Source of the DNA: Pochonia chlamydosporia 170
Taxonomy: Eukaryota > Ascomycota > Sordariomycetes > Hypocreales > Clavicipitaceae
DNA: 64,000 nucleotides
Direction of reading: 5' to 3'
Assembly: GCF_001653235.2 (NCBI RefSeq)
Contig: NC_035793.1
Coordinates: 4,526,001 to 4,590,000, forward strand
Shown here in pieces: positions 12,401 to 23,348 of the stretch. Under the pieces are notes generated by a model. It had not been told where the DNA came from and did not search any database. It was given only the letters and a program-made list of their open reading frames with translations. A program made the translations under genes and the position numbers. Position 1 is the stretch's first letter; each line of letters starts with the position of its first letter.

Positions 12401-15400
12401 TCCACCAGATTATTGCTGGAGTGGTGATCCAGGCAAGGGTCTACCATGCAAGTCCACGCGACAGGTGGAGAGGAAACACCAGCCGGCCCTGTCAACGGCG
12501 TTGCCCCTGCTAGCGCGGTCGAGTTGTGGTGGCTTGGGTTATTAATATTGTTGGAAGTCTCCGACAACCCTTCACCCGCAGGTCTCCGAAGAAATTGTTG
12601 GTTACATCTTTTCCGACGTCTCCGTCCCAGCATGGAACAAAGACTCTTCTTGGCCTTGTAATATCCGTTATTGCACAAAAAAGCCTTTCTAAAGTATTAT
12701 CATACGGGCCGATATAGCGGCTGGATCTCGACAAGATCGTTTTATCCTGTCTGGTTCCCACAATTTTCCTTCCAGTCTTCTACCCAGCAATACTGCCTGA
12801 ACTACCCATGCACGGGCAACCCTTTCAAACTGTTGGCATCCTCCACCAAAAAGGACAAGACTTTGGGCACGTTCGCTTTGTCTCTTGAGGCACCGTTCGC
12901 CCCGCAAAGCATAGGTCAGCTCTCCAGCTGTGGTTCCCAGGTAACAACGGTCTTATGTTGCGCTTGACTGAACCATGGGTGTCGCGAATGAAAGTTTGGT
13001 ACTCTGCCACACCCATTCCACCCGGTCACTGCATCAAAGTCTGGAGACTGGTCAAACGAGCGGGACTTTTGGATGCTCTCATGCCACCAAAAGTACAGCA
13101 TCCAAACAAGGTAACGAACCCAGCTTCTTACGGAATGTGACCTCGCGATCGACTCTGCAGTCATGCGTGGCGATCCATGTGTGAGAGGTATCGGAACCCC
13201 GCGGGCTGTGGTTGTATTGCGTTAAAGTGATCGTCAACTCACCATAACTGCCGCGACGGGAGTCAAGTTGCCTGTGCTCACAGGTAGGGGGCGACGATAT
13301 TGTGCAGTTGACGGACTCCAGCTCTGCAGAATTGCCAATTGTTTGTTCTGCCGACAAGGAAGTTCTTGCCAACCTGACCTGGCATATTGTTGGACCAATA
13401 TAGCTCCACACTGCAAGTGTGCTTCCGGTGACCGAGCCTCGAAGACTAAGTCTTGTGATCGACATCCAAGTCTTCGGTGGACCGCAACCAAAGTGCCAGA
13501 AACTGCTCCGATGGGTCGTCTGGCTATGACTCAATGAAGTCCATTTCTACCTAGCTTACAATAATCCATTGTGATGTTGTGCTGAAGAGGAATCCAGGCG
13601 GACAATGAATACCACCATCTTCTTGAGCTCTTCAACTTTACTCCGGCTAATCTTCTGGGCATGATGTCAACTAACGCATTGTCCGAAAATCACCCACCAA
13701 CCAGGATGCTTTTGATTTAGCATATTGGAACTATGTGCTTTGCCTCTACCACCCCTATTTCGAAACGCCCAGACACGTCCACAGCCACACAACTGACCAA
13801 CCCTAACCCAACGATCTAGGCTTCTTGGGGAGACTTTTTGGCAGATAAAAGCAATGTACATCACCATCTGAAACCGACAGCACTGATCTCACTGCTTACT
13901 TTGCGTGAGAGCTATTGGTTGATGGCGGTGAAAGTGGCCTTACATTTGGGTCGGCTTCTTCCACTTTGCTTTGCAACCGAATTTGACTGTGCCTTGCCAG
14001 ATGTGAAGGACGGGGTGGTGGTGCGCCTAGGTTGTTTCAAGGTGAAGAAATACCTGTACATCAAAGGTTGGAAAGCCCCAAATGAAGATGGAGACAAACT
14101 TTGATGATGGGCGCTGAACTGCAGATGGCCACCCAAAATCCAGGGCATAAAGAGACATTCCGCACTAATGTCAATGACCCCAGGCTGCTTCTTGGCGAGT
14201 GGCGGTATGCTGGATAATATGAAATGGTGGATGTCAGGTTGCTAGGCAAACCCTGTTCTGACACAAGTCAAGACCTGTTTCTTGATGTTGAGTCTTTCTT
14301 TTCGTTTCCTCCTTCACCATTTCTTCCTTGTTTGGGATGCTCCCCATCCAGATCGACGAGTCTTCTGCTCGGAACAAAATGGCTGAGGACTGTTGTTCGC
14401 CCTACAAAACTCTCGGTTTTGTTGAGATAAAGCCCACCAAAGTAGTTACGAGAGAAGCAGCAAAGTACAAACTTTAGGGTACTGTATTTCGCCAAAAAGA
14501 CAGTGCCGTGTTGTGAAACGCCACGCTGAGAGCTGCACTGGCTCGGTTGATCTCCCTCGGGGTAATTGTCATACCCGTCCGTCCCCAGGATAATCGGCAC
14601 CCTTACAAACTTGTGCAGCGATACCCGGCAAAAAGCCTGCCACATGGGTTTGAAAAACCAATCTTTACCAGAGGCTGTCGAGATACATCCCGATGACCGT
14701 CGTTCAAGAGTGTTATTTACGGTTTCGACCACCAACCGCTGTTCCTAGAACTCCCACATCGATCAGAACGGCTCTGTGAAGCACATTCCAAGAGGTATCA
14801 ATAGTCCGCTGAGCTCCCAACTGACAAGACAAGAGTACTGTCCCGCCGGACTACCTTGGTACATATCCCTGGACGACCTCAATGGGGCTGGATCGCCGCG
14901 CAAGGAAGGCAACATGACGCCCACCTTACGACGTTGCTTTTGCCCCCACTGGTGAACACTTGCACCCTGCTTACACTCCACTTCGACAACGGCTTATTTG
15001 TGGAATGAACCATCAGTTGTTGTTGTGGAACGAAATGCATACTCCCCACAGAGATTGCTGTACAGTCGAGCCAGGACTTGGCACCCACGATGCTGCGGCG
15101 TTGGCCGAATCAAGAGCCCTGCAGAACCAGGCGTTACAGGGTGTGTGTGCAAAGAAATTCGCCTGCAGCCTTGGAATATCACATGGCATTCGCTTGATGC
15201 TTTCTCCTTCACCGGGCATACGAAGAGCTTACCCAGAAAATAGTTGAAATCAGCCATGGTTTCTGGTATAAGGAGAAGCGCTGAAATGGTGGCGCTGAGC
15301 ATGTTATCTCGTTCCCGGGAACTAGTCTCTTCTCGATGTGAATAGCAATGCACCCTATTGGATGGAAGAAGCGATTGGTGAAATCAAAACGCTTGTGCGT

Positions 15401-17226
15401 CTGCGACATTGGCTGAGAAACGGAAAGCAGGCTGTCAAAATTTGGTGGCATAATGTGACCTGTTGAGCCAGAGGGTTGGGTGCCTTGGCTCATCTTGGTT
15501 GGCCTCTTCTTGTCACGACAGTTTGGATAATTTCATGCCGTCGTTTGCATCAAGCACGCTTTGATACCGAGCTAATTTCGTTGGTGCGGACACTCTCGTT
15601 TGGAGAGGTTCGGAATTTCGGAACCAAACATGATATCCCAGCATCAACAGCCTGAAAAGTTAGTGAAACCCTGGCAGAAAAGTGCTAATCTCATCAATCC
15701 AAGAATGGACAGGATCCCGAGGAGATTTGCGTTGCTTTCTCCGAATTTTAACGGACGGTAATGGGCCGGTGAGCCGCGGAATTTCGATATCTTGCAGCCT
15801 TGTGGCTCCCAAAGATCATGGTTGTCTCCGTTCCCGTCCCGACAGAGCCTGCATCTTGGTTGAGCTCGCGATAGGTCGACCAAGCAAAGACTAATGGTTC
15901 CTCCACATTCGTCCATCGCTCAGCTCTGAAGTGCCGTGAAAGAAGGTCTGTGTAACGGTACGAGTGCACGAACAAGGTCGAGTGCGACTTGGATGAAGCG
16001 ATTATTCACAAGGAGAAAAAGAGAACCCGTAAAGGAACTCTGGCTGAAGCTATTTACACAATGCTCACAAAGTGAGACATTCATTAAACGGGCAGGTCAC
16101 ATGATTCCCTCACAGTCTGCGAGAGCTCTGTCCCGCTTCCTGAAAATCCACAACAGATCCCGGAGCAGTACATCATCGTCTGGTCTGAATGGCCCAGAGA
16201 GACGGAGACAGTTTCTGTGAGTCTTGTCTTTACGAAGCGTTTGATACCGTGAGAGGATTTGCTCCGCTGAAAGTGGACCATTTCGAATCTTTGTCTTCTT
16301 GTGCAAGCTGCGACTGTTCAGCATTCTTGCCATCGGCCGGTCCCGTTTCTTGTTGTTTCAAGGGAGCTGGAGCGAGATGTTCGACCCACATGCAAGTCAA
16401 AAGGTAAGGGATAACAGCGGACTCAGCTCGAGAGTGACGAATAAATCTATGTGAAGTGATTGAGGCTACTACTTTTGTCTTCCAAGTTCAAGGAAGTATT
16501 GTGATAGCTTCAGGTCTCTTGCCGTGGTGTTGAAAATCTTTGCATGCAGGATAGCGAAAGTCGTGTTCAAACCTGGCCTTAAAAGAGCCCTAATAATATC
16601 GAACCGGTTTTCTCATTGTTCTACAACAGTCGTCTGCAGCGGAAGAGGCATTGGATGGCCTGCAGAACTATGAAACCAGCCTGTGCAAAGCAGGCGAAGC
16701 TTGGTAGGGGTAAGATTTTTGTGATCTCGAGAAGCGTGCAACAATGCAGTTCGCATCACTCAATGAGCCATTGAAAATGGCTTCAAAACTGCTGCACTTG
16801 ATATGATATAGTGAACTATGTAGGAATGAACAATCACCAGAAGCTGATGAGATGCTGCTGTTGGTAATCTCACGGTACGTACCCCAGACCAATAAAAGCT
16901 CAGACCAATGGTGTTGAAGATAAAAAAAAATGCGTCTTGGCTGCCTGTTTCGGCCTAGCGTCAAAACGGCGTCAACTTCCCCCAAAGGCTCGCATCAGCT
17001 CGCTCACCGGAATATCCAAACAAATTCAGCCGGGAACTTGTCAAACACAGCAGCACTGAGAGCAAAAGACTTTTCCTTTCCCTTTCTGAAACCCCCCGCC
17101 ACTCAGTCACCTAATCGCTAGAGATGCATGCTGCGCCGATGGGCCGACAGGCTCAATCGACTTGGAATTACCAGATACAGCGAACCCATCCTGCTCTGAC
17201 TCTAATGGTCTGACCTCAACCTAGCC
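6491..17226. other. 10.7-kb gene-free region between two regulator genes
   Basis: No ORF in this stretch shows a domain or coding-like composition on either strand; the larger ones (7203-7697 minus, 10539-11174 minus, 13079-13534 minus, 14268-14735 minus) read as random sequence. It is the shared upstream region of the minus-strand MtfA-like gene and the plus-strand Zn2Cys6 gene, so it should contain both promoters and possibly long 5' UTRs or non-coding transcripts. Local features are an alternating ATGCA run near 8571-8596, a CT-rich tract at about 8630-8715, three TTTGTA-like units near 7815-7837, and a short GGTGCA run near 11257-11272. Confidence 0.6.
8630..8782 (+). promoter_or_regulatory. 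CT-rich tract followed by a 3'-splice-like motif
   Basis: A strongly pyrimidine-rich tract on the plus strand (about 8630-8715) resembles the CT-rich stretches that precede transcription starts in filamentous fungi. It is followed by a branch-like GCTAATACTGAC (8752-8763) and a TGTCAG acceptor-like end at 8782. No coding exon could be joined, so a non-coding transcript or distal UTR is the only reading, and it is speculative. Confidence 0.2.
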
Positions 17227-19008
17227 ATGGATCCGATCAACCCCCCAACCAAGCCCTGTCACAACTGCCGGCGTCAGCGGCTCCGGTGTGACCGCTCATA
17301 CCCACACTGCAATAAGTGTATTGCTGCTGGTAAGGATTGCCTTGGATATGGCAAGCTGTTTCGATGGACGGGAGCTGTTGCCAGCCGCGGCAAGCTGGCT
17401 GGGAGGACGTCCAGTGCTCCCGTAGAGGCCGGTGGCAAGGCTGTATCGCCATGTCCAAAGGAGGATGGCAAGAAGGCCGATTTGGATTTCTTTGCGCCAA
17501 GCACCTCCCCTACTGCTACCAGCAGTAACGTGGGAAGTCCCAGTGATGGTTCCATGCTGGGCTATGGAGGAGATATGCAGCTGGTTACACGATCACCATC
17601 GCCAGAGAGTGTTGTTGGTAGCCCGTGGGTCTTGGCCGATCCTCTATATCAAGATATGCAACATTCACATCGATATTATCTATCGTATTGTAAGTTGGTG
17701 CTTCGATGCCTACCCATTGCCAACGCAGACAACTCGTGGCTAATTTCGATTAATAAAACATAGTCACGGAACGTGTCTGTAAAGACCTCGTGTCGCAAGA
17801 TATTCCTGAACGCAATCCATTCCGTGGATTGCTTCCACTAACTAGATCTCATCCACTGCTGCAGCACATTGTCGTCGCCGCATCAGCGGCTCACATGTCC
17901 AATTTGGTTCGCGCTCCGTTAGCATATAGCGTAAAAAGTGCAGACGACAGCTTCACTTCGGGCATTGAACAGGCGTCTCGACGAGCGCTCAAGGACGCAT
18001 TGGTCGCTAAGACCAAAGCGTTGACACTGATGCGTGGCGCGGTGGAGAACATCAATACCACCGGGGGTGATGTTGTGCTTGCTGCTGCTCTCTTCTTTAT
18101 CAACGTGGAGTTGATTGAGTCCGGCAAGCATGGCTGGAAAGCTCACCTGGAAGGAGCTGGCCGAATCATGTCGCTGCTACGACCTAATATGGTGGCAGAT
18201 TCTGCATTGCGAGACTACATGCTGTCTGATTGCTTCATGTGAGTCAAACCCTTTAGAACACCACTGCAGTCACGGTATTGAGTAACTTGGCTAACGATAT
18301 TCAAGCTATTTCATCCTGGCATCTGCCTTCATGCCCGCCAAATCCTTTGATACCCAGTCCTACTTTCAGCCGGAGCAGATCCCTTCTATCCTGCAGCGAG
18401 CAGCGGCCAATAGCTACCTCTGCTGTCCACCTGAGATTCTCAGCATCCTACATTCAGCGTCCCAATTATCCAACGTCCCTCCAGAAGTCGCATCGGAGGA
18501 CGATGTTCGTGCAGCCGGCCTAGCCCTCGTTCAGCAAGCTCAAGCGTTTGATATCGACTCCTGGGCAAATGATGTCCGCAATATATCCTACCTGCAAGAC
18601 GCGCCTATCGAGAGCAGAAAGCACGCCGCATCAGCCCACCGCCTTGCAGCATGTCTTTATATTTTGCAGGCAATTCCATCTTTGAGCAACATGACAGATC
18701 ATGACGAAGTGGCCGAGGCCCTGAGCCGGGACATTTTTAAGCACTTGTCTCATATTCCTGACGACGACCCGAATTTCAAGGCTACGACATGGCCTACTTT
18801 TATCGTTGGAGCCGAGGCTAGTGGTCGTGCAAGAAGAGAATGGGTCATGGATAGACTACAGCGACTCGTGCGGTCTTGCCCTTGGGGCTTTTTATATACG
18901 GCCATGGAGACGCTGCAAGTTGTCTGGAACCTGGATAATAATGGAAAAGGCACGAAGAGCTGGGTTCAGACGTTGAAGGATCCTGAAATGAATTTTCTCA
19001 TCGTGTGA
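17227..19008 (+). CDS. Zn(II)2Cys6 transcription factor, ACR-2-like
   Basis: Three exons: 17227-17689, 17764-18238 and 18306-19008. Introns are 74 and 67 nt with GTAAGT/GTGAGT donors; the spliced product is 546 residues with consistent phases. The N-terminus carries a binuclear zinc cluster, C11-x2-C14-x6-C21-x6-C28-x2-C31-x6-C38, with a basic RRQRLR stretch. A LGYGKLFRWTGAVASRGKLAG-like block follows, which resembles (from memory) the acriflavine-sensitivity regulator ACR-2 of Neurospora and its paralogues. Residues from about 150 to the end form the helical fungal transcription-factor domain (Fungal_trans_2 type). It acts in the nucleus as a DNA-binding regulator; its targets cannot be read from the sequence. 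The next gene on the same strand begins about 210 bp later, a PARG-like protein, without an obvious regulatory link. Confidence 0.88.
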
Positions 19009-19220
19009 GAACGATTCGAGGACTGACGAAGTGTTCAATGGCATTGATGTCAGTTATGTTTTCGCTACGGATGACCATCCAGTCAGCCCCGAGAGGCTGA
19101 ATTGAACACTGCCCGCCCCGCCGCCTCTTTTGTCAGAGCTGAGCTCGAGCTGAGTCATCGCATCAATTCTACAGAACGCCAACTTTTGAGATTATTTAGC
19201 ATGGCGATGGCGCATATTTG

Positions 19221-20624
19221 ATGAAGCTGTACGGACCCAAGACTATGAAAATGGATCGAAGAATAGCAGATTGCATACTGCCCAACTCTCCTCAAGTGCG
19301 GTGTCTTGACCGCTTCAGCATTTTGGGTGATGATCTCGAGGGCGACGATGGGCTTGTGCCACTTTGGCCGCTTCTGCAAAGCGTTTTATCTGGAAAAGTC
19401 AATTCGACCTCAGGTGTCATCGATGTTTTAGATACCATATCAAATTGTATTCGTGGCTCGTCGGGCTCGTCAGGGAATTACGGTATGCTCAAGCAGGTTA
19501 TCGACAACTTCGATCCCTCAATTTTTACCATCATCTGGCCCAATATCGTGCAGTTTGCATTGAAACTGACTGAAAGTTTTCCGACTGGCAAACTCGAACA
19601 CCTCGGGTCTGGCGGTCGCATACGGTTATCCAGAGGTCAAGTTGGATGTCTCGTGGCTCATCAGTTTCTCTGCACACTTCCTGCTCCTTCTTGGCGCGAC
19701 GACTTTTATGACTTTAGTATTTGGTATGACTCGTCACAAAGACATCCTAAAGCAGTCGAAATGTATCTTACCGCGCTCTTCACTTACTTTGAGAGATTGA
19801 ATGCTGTTGATGCAAGTGTGGACTTGGAGGTAGTTGAGTACTCACTTCACGCGTCGAGTCTCGAGGATATTCCAGCAATTGGTCCGAGGAACAATTCACC
19901 GCTCACCCAAGCAACTGTTGTCAATGTTCCCGATTATAGTACAGAGCAACAGGAACTTCTCTGTCAAGGACGCGACGGAGCTGTCGTCGTATCCGCCAAC
20001 AAGGACATCGGCTTTGGCCAGTCTGCCACCCAGGAAGAACTTTATGTCGGCAACTGTCCTGAGGCATGTCCAGCTGTACTCGTAACCCCAACTCTACACC
20101 CTGACCAAGTTCTCGTTATCAAGGGCGCCAGACCAATGCTGCGAATACTTGGCCAACGCCGCGACATCTCATGGTCTATTCTGGAACCACCTGCCCAAGG
20201 AGGACGGATGCTGTTTATGGACGCTCTTGAAATCGATGAGGTGGACAAAAACGACGGACTACTACCCGATTTGAAGCCGCAAAATGTGGAACGAGAGATT
20301 CTAAAAGCCTACACTGCATTTTCAGCGTGGGAGTCTGACGATGCCGCGGAAGTTTGGAGCGGAATATGGGGTTGTGGAGCGTTTAATGGAGACCCAGGTG
20401 TGAAAATGTGCATCTTATGGATAGCGGCGTCTTTGGCTAGGAAAACATTGCGAATTTTATGTGATTTGTCTCAGGCAGAGTTTTCAGCGTTGTTTGGCAA
20501 GTTTATTGGACAGGCTGGCGTGACTGGGACGGTTGCAGAGTTGAGAGACCGGCTGGATGCGATTCCGAAATCTACAAAACGTCTTGGAACTATGGAAGCT
20601 CTACTAAAACCTTTTGAGAGCTGA
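19221..20624 (+). CDS. Poly(ADP-ribose) glycohydrolase (PARG)-like protein
   Basis: Intronless, 467 residues, from the ATG at 19221. PARG removes ADP-ribose polymers from proteins. Family signatures visible in order: a helical GQVGCLVAHQFLCTLPAP block (residues 139-156, matching the conserved region before the macrodomain); the catalytic loop with ANKDIGFG (259-266) and QEE (271-273), where the adjacent glutamates are the catalytic signature; and WGCGAFNGDPGVK (383-395), matching the WGCGAFGGD motif. The loop departs from the animal pattern: GGG-x6-8-QEE has become GFG-x4-QEE. This may be typical of fungal members, since I have only memory to compare. Eukaryotic PARGs are often longer; here only the accessory and catalytic domains are present. 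It lies between a Zn2Cys6 regulator and a decayed kinase locus. Activity is unproven, but both glutamates are retained. Confidence 0.8.
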   Translation: MKLYGPKTMKMDRRIADCILPNSPQVRCLDRFSILGDDLEGDDGLVPLWPLLQSVLSGKVNSTSGVIDVLDTISNCIRGSSGSSGNYGMLKQVIDNFDPSIFTIIWPNIVQFALKLTESFPTGKLEHLGSGGRIRLSRGQVGCLVAHQFLCTLPAPSWRDDFYDFSIWYDSSQRHPKAVEMYLTALFTYFERLNAVDASVDLEVVEYSLHASSLEDIPAIGPRNNSPLTQATVVNVPDYSTEQQELLCQGRDGAVVVSANKDIGFGQSATQEELYVGNCPEACPAVLVTPTLHPDQVLVIKGARPMLRILGQRRDISWSILEPPAQGGRMLFMDALEIDEVDKNDGLLPDLKPQNVEREILKAYTAFSAWESDDAAEVWSGIWGCGAFNGDPGVKMCILWIAASLARKTLRILCDLSQAEFSALFGKFIGQAGVTGTVAELRDRLDAIPKSTKRLGTMEALLKPFES

Positions 20625-21747
20625 TGGGTATGTTGGCGTTGACTGGGTTTGGGCATTGGTGGGATGGCAACGAAACACTCATGATTGTGCATGAACGGTC
20701 ATTTGACCAGAGCAATTTAGCGTATACTATAAGAGTTTATATTCTATCTATCGTAAATGTTAACTGTGCTTTTCGTGCCGCAGGAATTGACCGTTGTTGT
20801 GGGACTTACAATCGCATAAGAGCACATGTTCACCACATGGAGAAATAGCCTGCACGTACATTGCACGGGCAATATTCTGCAGCAGTATACTATTATTAAC
20901 TCCTTAACCAATACAAACATAACAAGATGTAATTAAAGCTTTTTTATGAAACTGCGATGCTGCAAACACTATTGGTTGGTTGTGCGTAGCTGTGGTGCAG
21001 TTTGCTCCTCGTAAATGCTATTTCAACGCTTGTAGGACCGGAATGGAAGAACAGCACTCACGTTTCTCCAAGTGAAGGTGTTGTCTAGCTATTGTCCAGT
21101 TACCAGAAACAATATTATGCAGTCTATCGGGTGGGAATAAGAAGGCGCATGCATGCTGCTAAAATAGCTGTAACTCGACTTCCAAGACAAGTAATGCGGC
21201 ATAGTATGTGAACAACATCGATTCGTAAACTAAGCCAAACACAACAGTATCATGCGACTAAACATTGCGCTACACCCATTTATGATATGTCATTATATTT
21301 ATGTGTAACTACACCCATCCCCTTCAGCAAAGCGCATCCAACTGTTGCCCGACCTGCCCAAAATTAGCCTCCTCTCTTTTCCAACTCTAATTATCACATA
21401 GATTCACACTTTATTCATGACACTATTCGTATTTATCGGTATTTATGGTGTATTTACAACCATGCTTTACATCTTATACAAAAATGATGTACGGCAACGC
21501 TCAGCTGAAAGAAGCAACTCAGAATGTCCACTCCAAAGTGAGGTGACATGACCACCCCTCCGTCATGCCACCGAGAGCTCAAGCCTACATGCTTTGTGAA
21601 ACCATCGGGATATGGAGTCATTGGCTGCTCCTCTATGCTACGTGGTCATGCAGAACTTATTACTTCTCTGTGCATGACCACCACTTCAGCTCTCATGACC
21701 CCTCAGTTCTCAAACTTCTTGTAGTAATAAGTCGCCGAAGACTTAAC
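20625..21747. other. AT-rich intergenic region
   Basis: No supported gene. The stretch is noticeably AT-richer than the neighbouring coding sequence, and short frames (for example 21565-21801) have no coding character. Nothing repetitive was recognised by eye. Confidence 0.5.
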
Positions 21748-22062
21748 TCACATCGTGTTCTGATTCAGAAACTTGTACTTGATATTCGTGTTCCGCCTTA
21801 AGCGTTTTAACACAGGGTTGAATATCTTATCACAAGTGCACTTGGCTGCCAGCTTCAGCAATGAATTGTAAGTCACAAACCAAACTATAGGCGGCCCGGC
21901 ATGCTCGGCGACTTTTATTGCCTTACATTGCTTTTGACGCTTATTGGGCAACTTCTTTTGCAATGTGTACTGAAGATACTCTTGTATAGCCAGCGATGCG
22001 TCTGAAAAGCGGGCAAGTTCATTGTCCGATGTTGAAAATCCGCGGCCTGACCAGCCCAAGAG
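21748..22062 (-). CDS. Unassigned exon-like open frame, minus strand
   Basis: This reads as the 3' exon of a minus-strand gene. It begins right after a good 3' splice site (GCTAAAT branch-like motif, then TTTGTAG ending at 22063), stays open for about 104 codons and ends at a TGA at 21748. The residues (start LLGWSGRGFSTSD, then alternating charged and hydrophobic segments) look protein-like rather than random, but match no family I know. No upstream exon with a start codon could be fixed, because the region above 22062 is occupied by the plus-strand kinase-like frame. It could be a relic of a disrupted gene or a chance frame. Confidence 0.25.
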   Translation of the reverse strand, partial: LLGWSGRGFSTSDNELARFSDASLAIQEYLQYTLQKKLPNKRQKQCKAIKVAEHAGPPIVWFVTYNSLLKLAAKCTCDKIFNPVLKRLRRNTNIKYKFLNQNTM

Positions 22063-23348
22063 CTACAAAGAGAAGTATGCCGTTATCTCCGCAATTTAGC
22101 TATTTGCAATGAACATTCTCATATTGACGGCTCCCTGGCTATATCAAGATCCAAGTACAAATTCGGTGACCCGTTAGCCGCAGGTTAGCAAGGGACTGTT
22201 GTTAAGGCATATGGTCCGTCGGGTCAGGTGGCTATTAGAGTGATTTCAAAAAAGAACTTCAAAGCCATCGACGACAAAGTCTACGAAGAGCTTGAAACCC
22301 TGCAACGTTTAAGACACCCTAATATTGTCCAAATTGAGGAGTGGTTCGAGTCCATAGTAAGACCTGATGATACAAAAATGTGTGGGCTGTGATGGATGTT
22401 CTCGCTGACACTTTGTTGCATTCAAAGGATACGTTCTATGTTGTTGCAGAGTCTGCGTACGGCTACGAGCTGGTCGAACAGCTTTTGCAACAAAATGAGT
22501 TTGCAGAAAAGAATGTCTGTGAGATAATTAAGCAGGTAATAAATGCCGTTGACTATCTTCACAGTTACGATATTGTTCATGGAGGTGCGTAGATTCAGCT
22601 GCGGATGGGGTCGGAGGTGAGTGAGCACAGAGGAACGACACTGACGGTGCCTCATCTACTAGATATCAGGCTGGAAAACCTTTTCTATCAGAGACGAAAC
22701 TCTAAGTTTTATGTCGTTCTTGCCAATTTTGGCCTCGTACAGACAATGAATGTCGAGGAACTTGCCTGCAAGCCAATTGGCCCGTCATTTAACTACCCGG
22801 CACCTGAAGTGTTTGAACAGAAGGCGCCAGACAAACCTACGGACCTGTGGTCTACAGGAATCATTACCCATATTCTTCTTTGCGGGTACGCGCCCTTCTG
22901 CAGTGACAATCTCCCCGATCTGCTACGATATTATAAAGCGTCGCGGCTGTGGAACCGCTCGGAGCATCGGGAGGATATCAGTCCACATGGACTAGACTTC
23001 GTCTTCCGACTCTTCGAGTTCGACCCCGAGAGGCGTCTGACCAGCAGGGTAAGCCAGACAGCTAGCTACTAAGCACTGTACTGATTGAAACCTCAAAACA
23101 TTTAGCAAGTCAAAGATGAGTCCTGGTTGAGCGGCAATAGCGCAACAAACAACGACCTGCATCCCAAATTGGAAGTCTACCTAGATAACCGACTTGCCTG
23201 CGATGTCGGTCTGTGGAACGAAATTGCGAACCACGAGGAAGACTTTACCGAATTCGATTTAATCAAGTTGAGCCTCAGGGACAATTCCTCCGGTGTAGGA
23301 CGCGTCTCAAGATCTTCGTCGCCAGAAATTTCGGCATTGCGAGACTAA
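22051..23348 (+). pseudogene. CaMK-like pseudokinase domain with in-frame stop codons
   Basis: A kinase fold is spelled out across exons 22051-22356, 22428-22584, 22663-23048 and 23106 onward; introns are 71, 78 and 57 nt with matching phases. Visible elements: a glycine-loop region ending GTVVKAYGPSG; VAIR in place of VAIK; HPNIVQIEEWFES; an HGD-I-R-L-E-N catalytic loop replacing HRD-x-K-x-x-N; ANFG replacing DFG; PAPE; and DLWSTGII. So the ATP-binding lysine, the HRD arginine, the catalytic-loop lysine and the metal-binding aspartate are all changed: a pseudokinase. A TAG at 22186-22188 interrupts the glycine loop in a frame that is open on both sides from 22051; no in-frame ATG follows within the first exon. 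A TAA at 23346-23348 ends the frame before a long same-frame ORF. Both stops are one C-to-T change from a glutamine codon. Calling it a pseudogene is inference; a spliced or read-through product is possible. Confidence 0.6.

Noticed and set aside
13079..13534. 151-codon minus-strand ORF
   Set aside because: No domain; competing frames of equal length on the other strand.
22343..22353. GGTTCGAGTCC, a perfect tRNA B-box sequence
   Set aside because: It encodes the WFES segment of the kinase-like domain and has no A box or cloverleaf around it.
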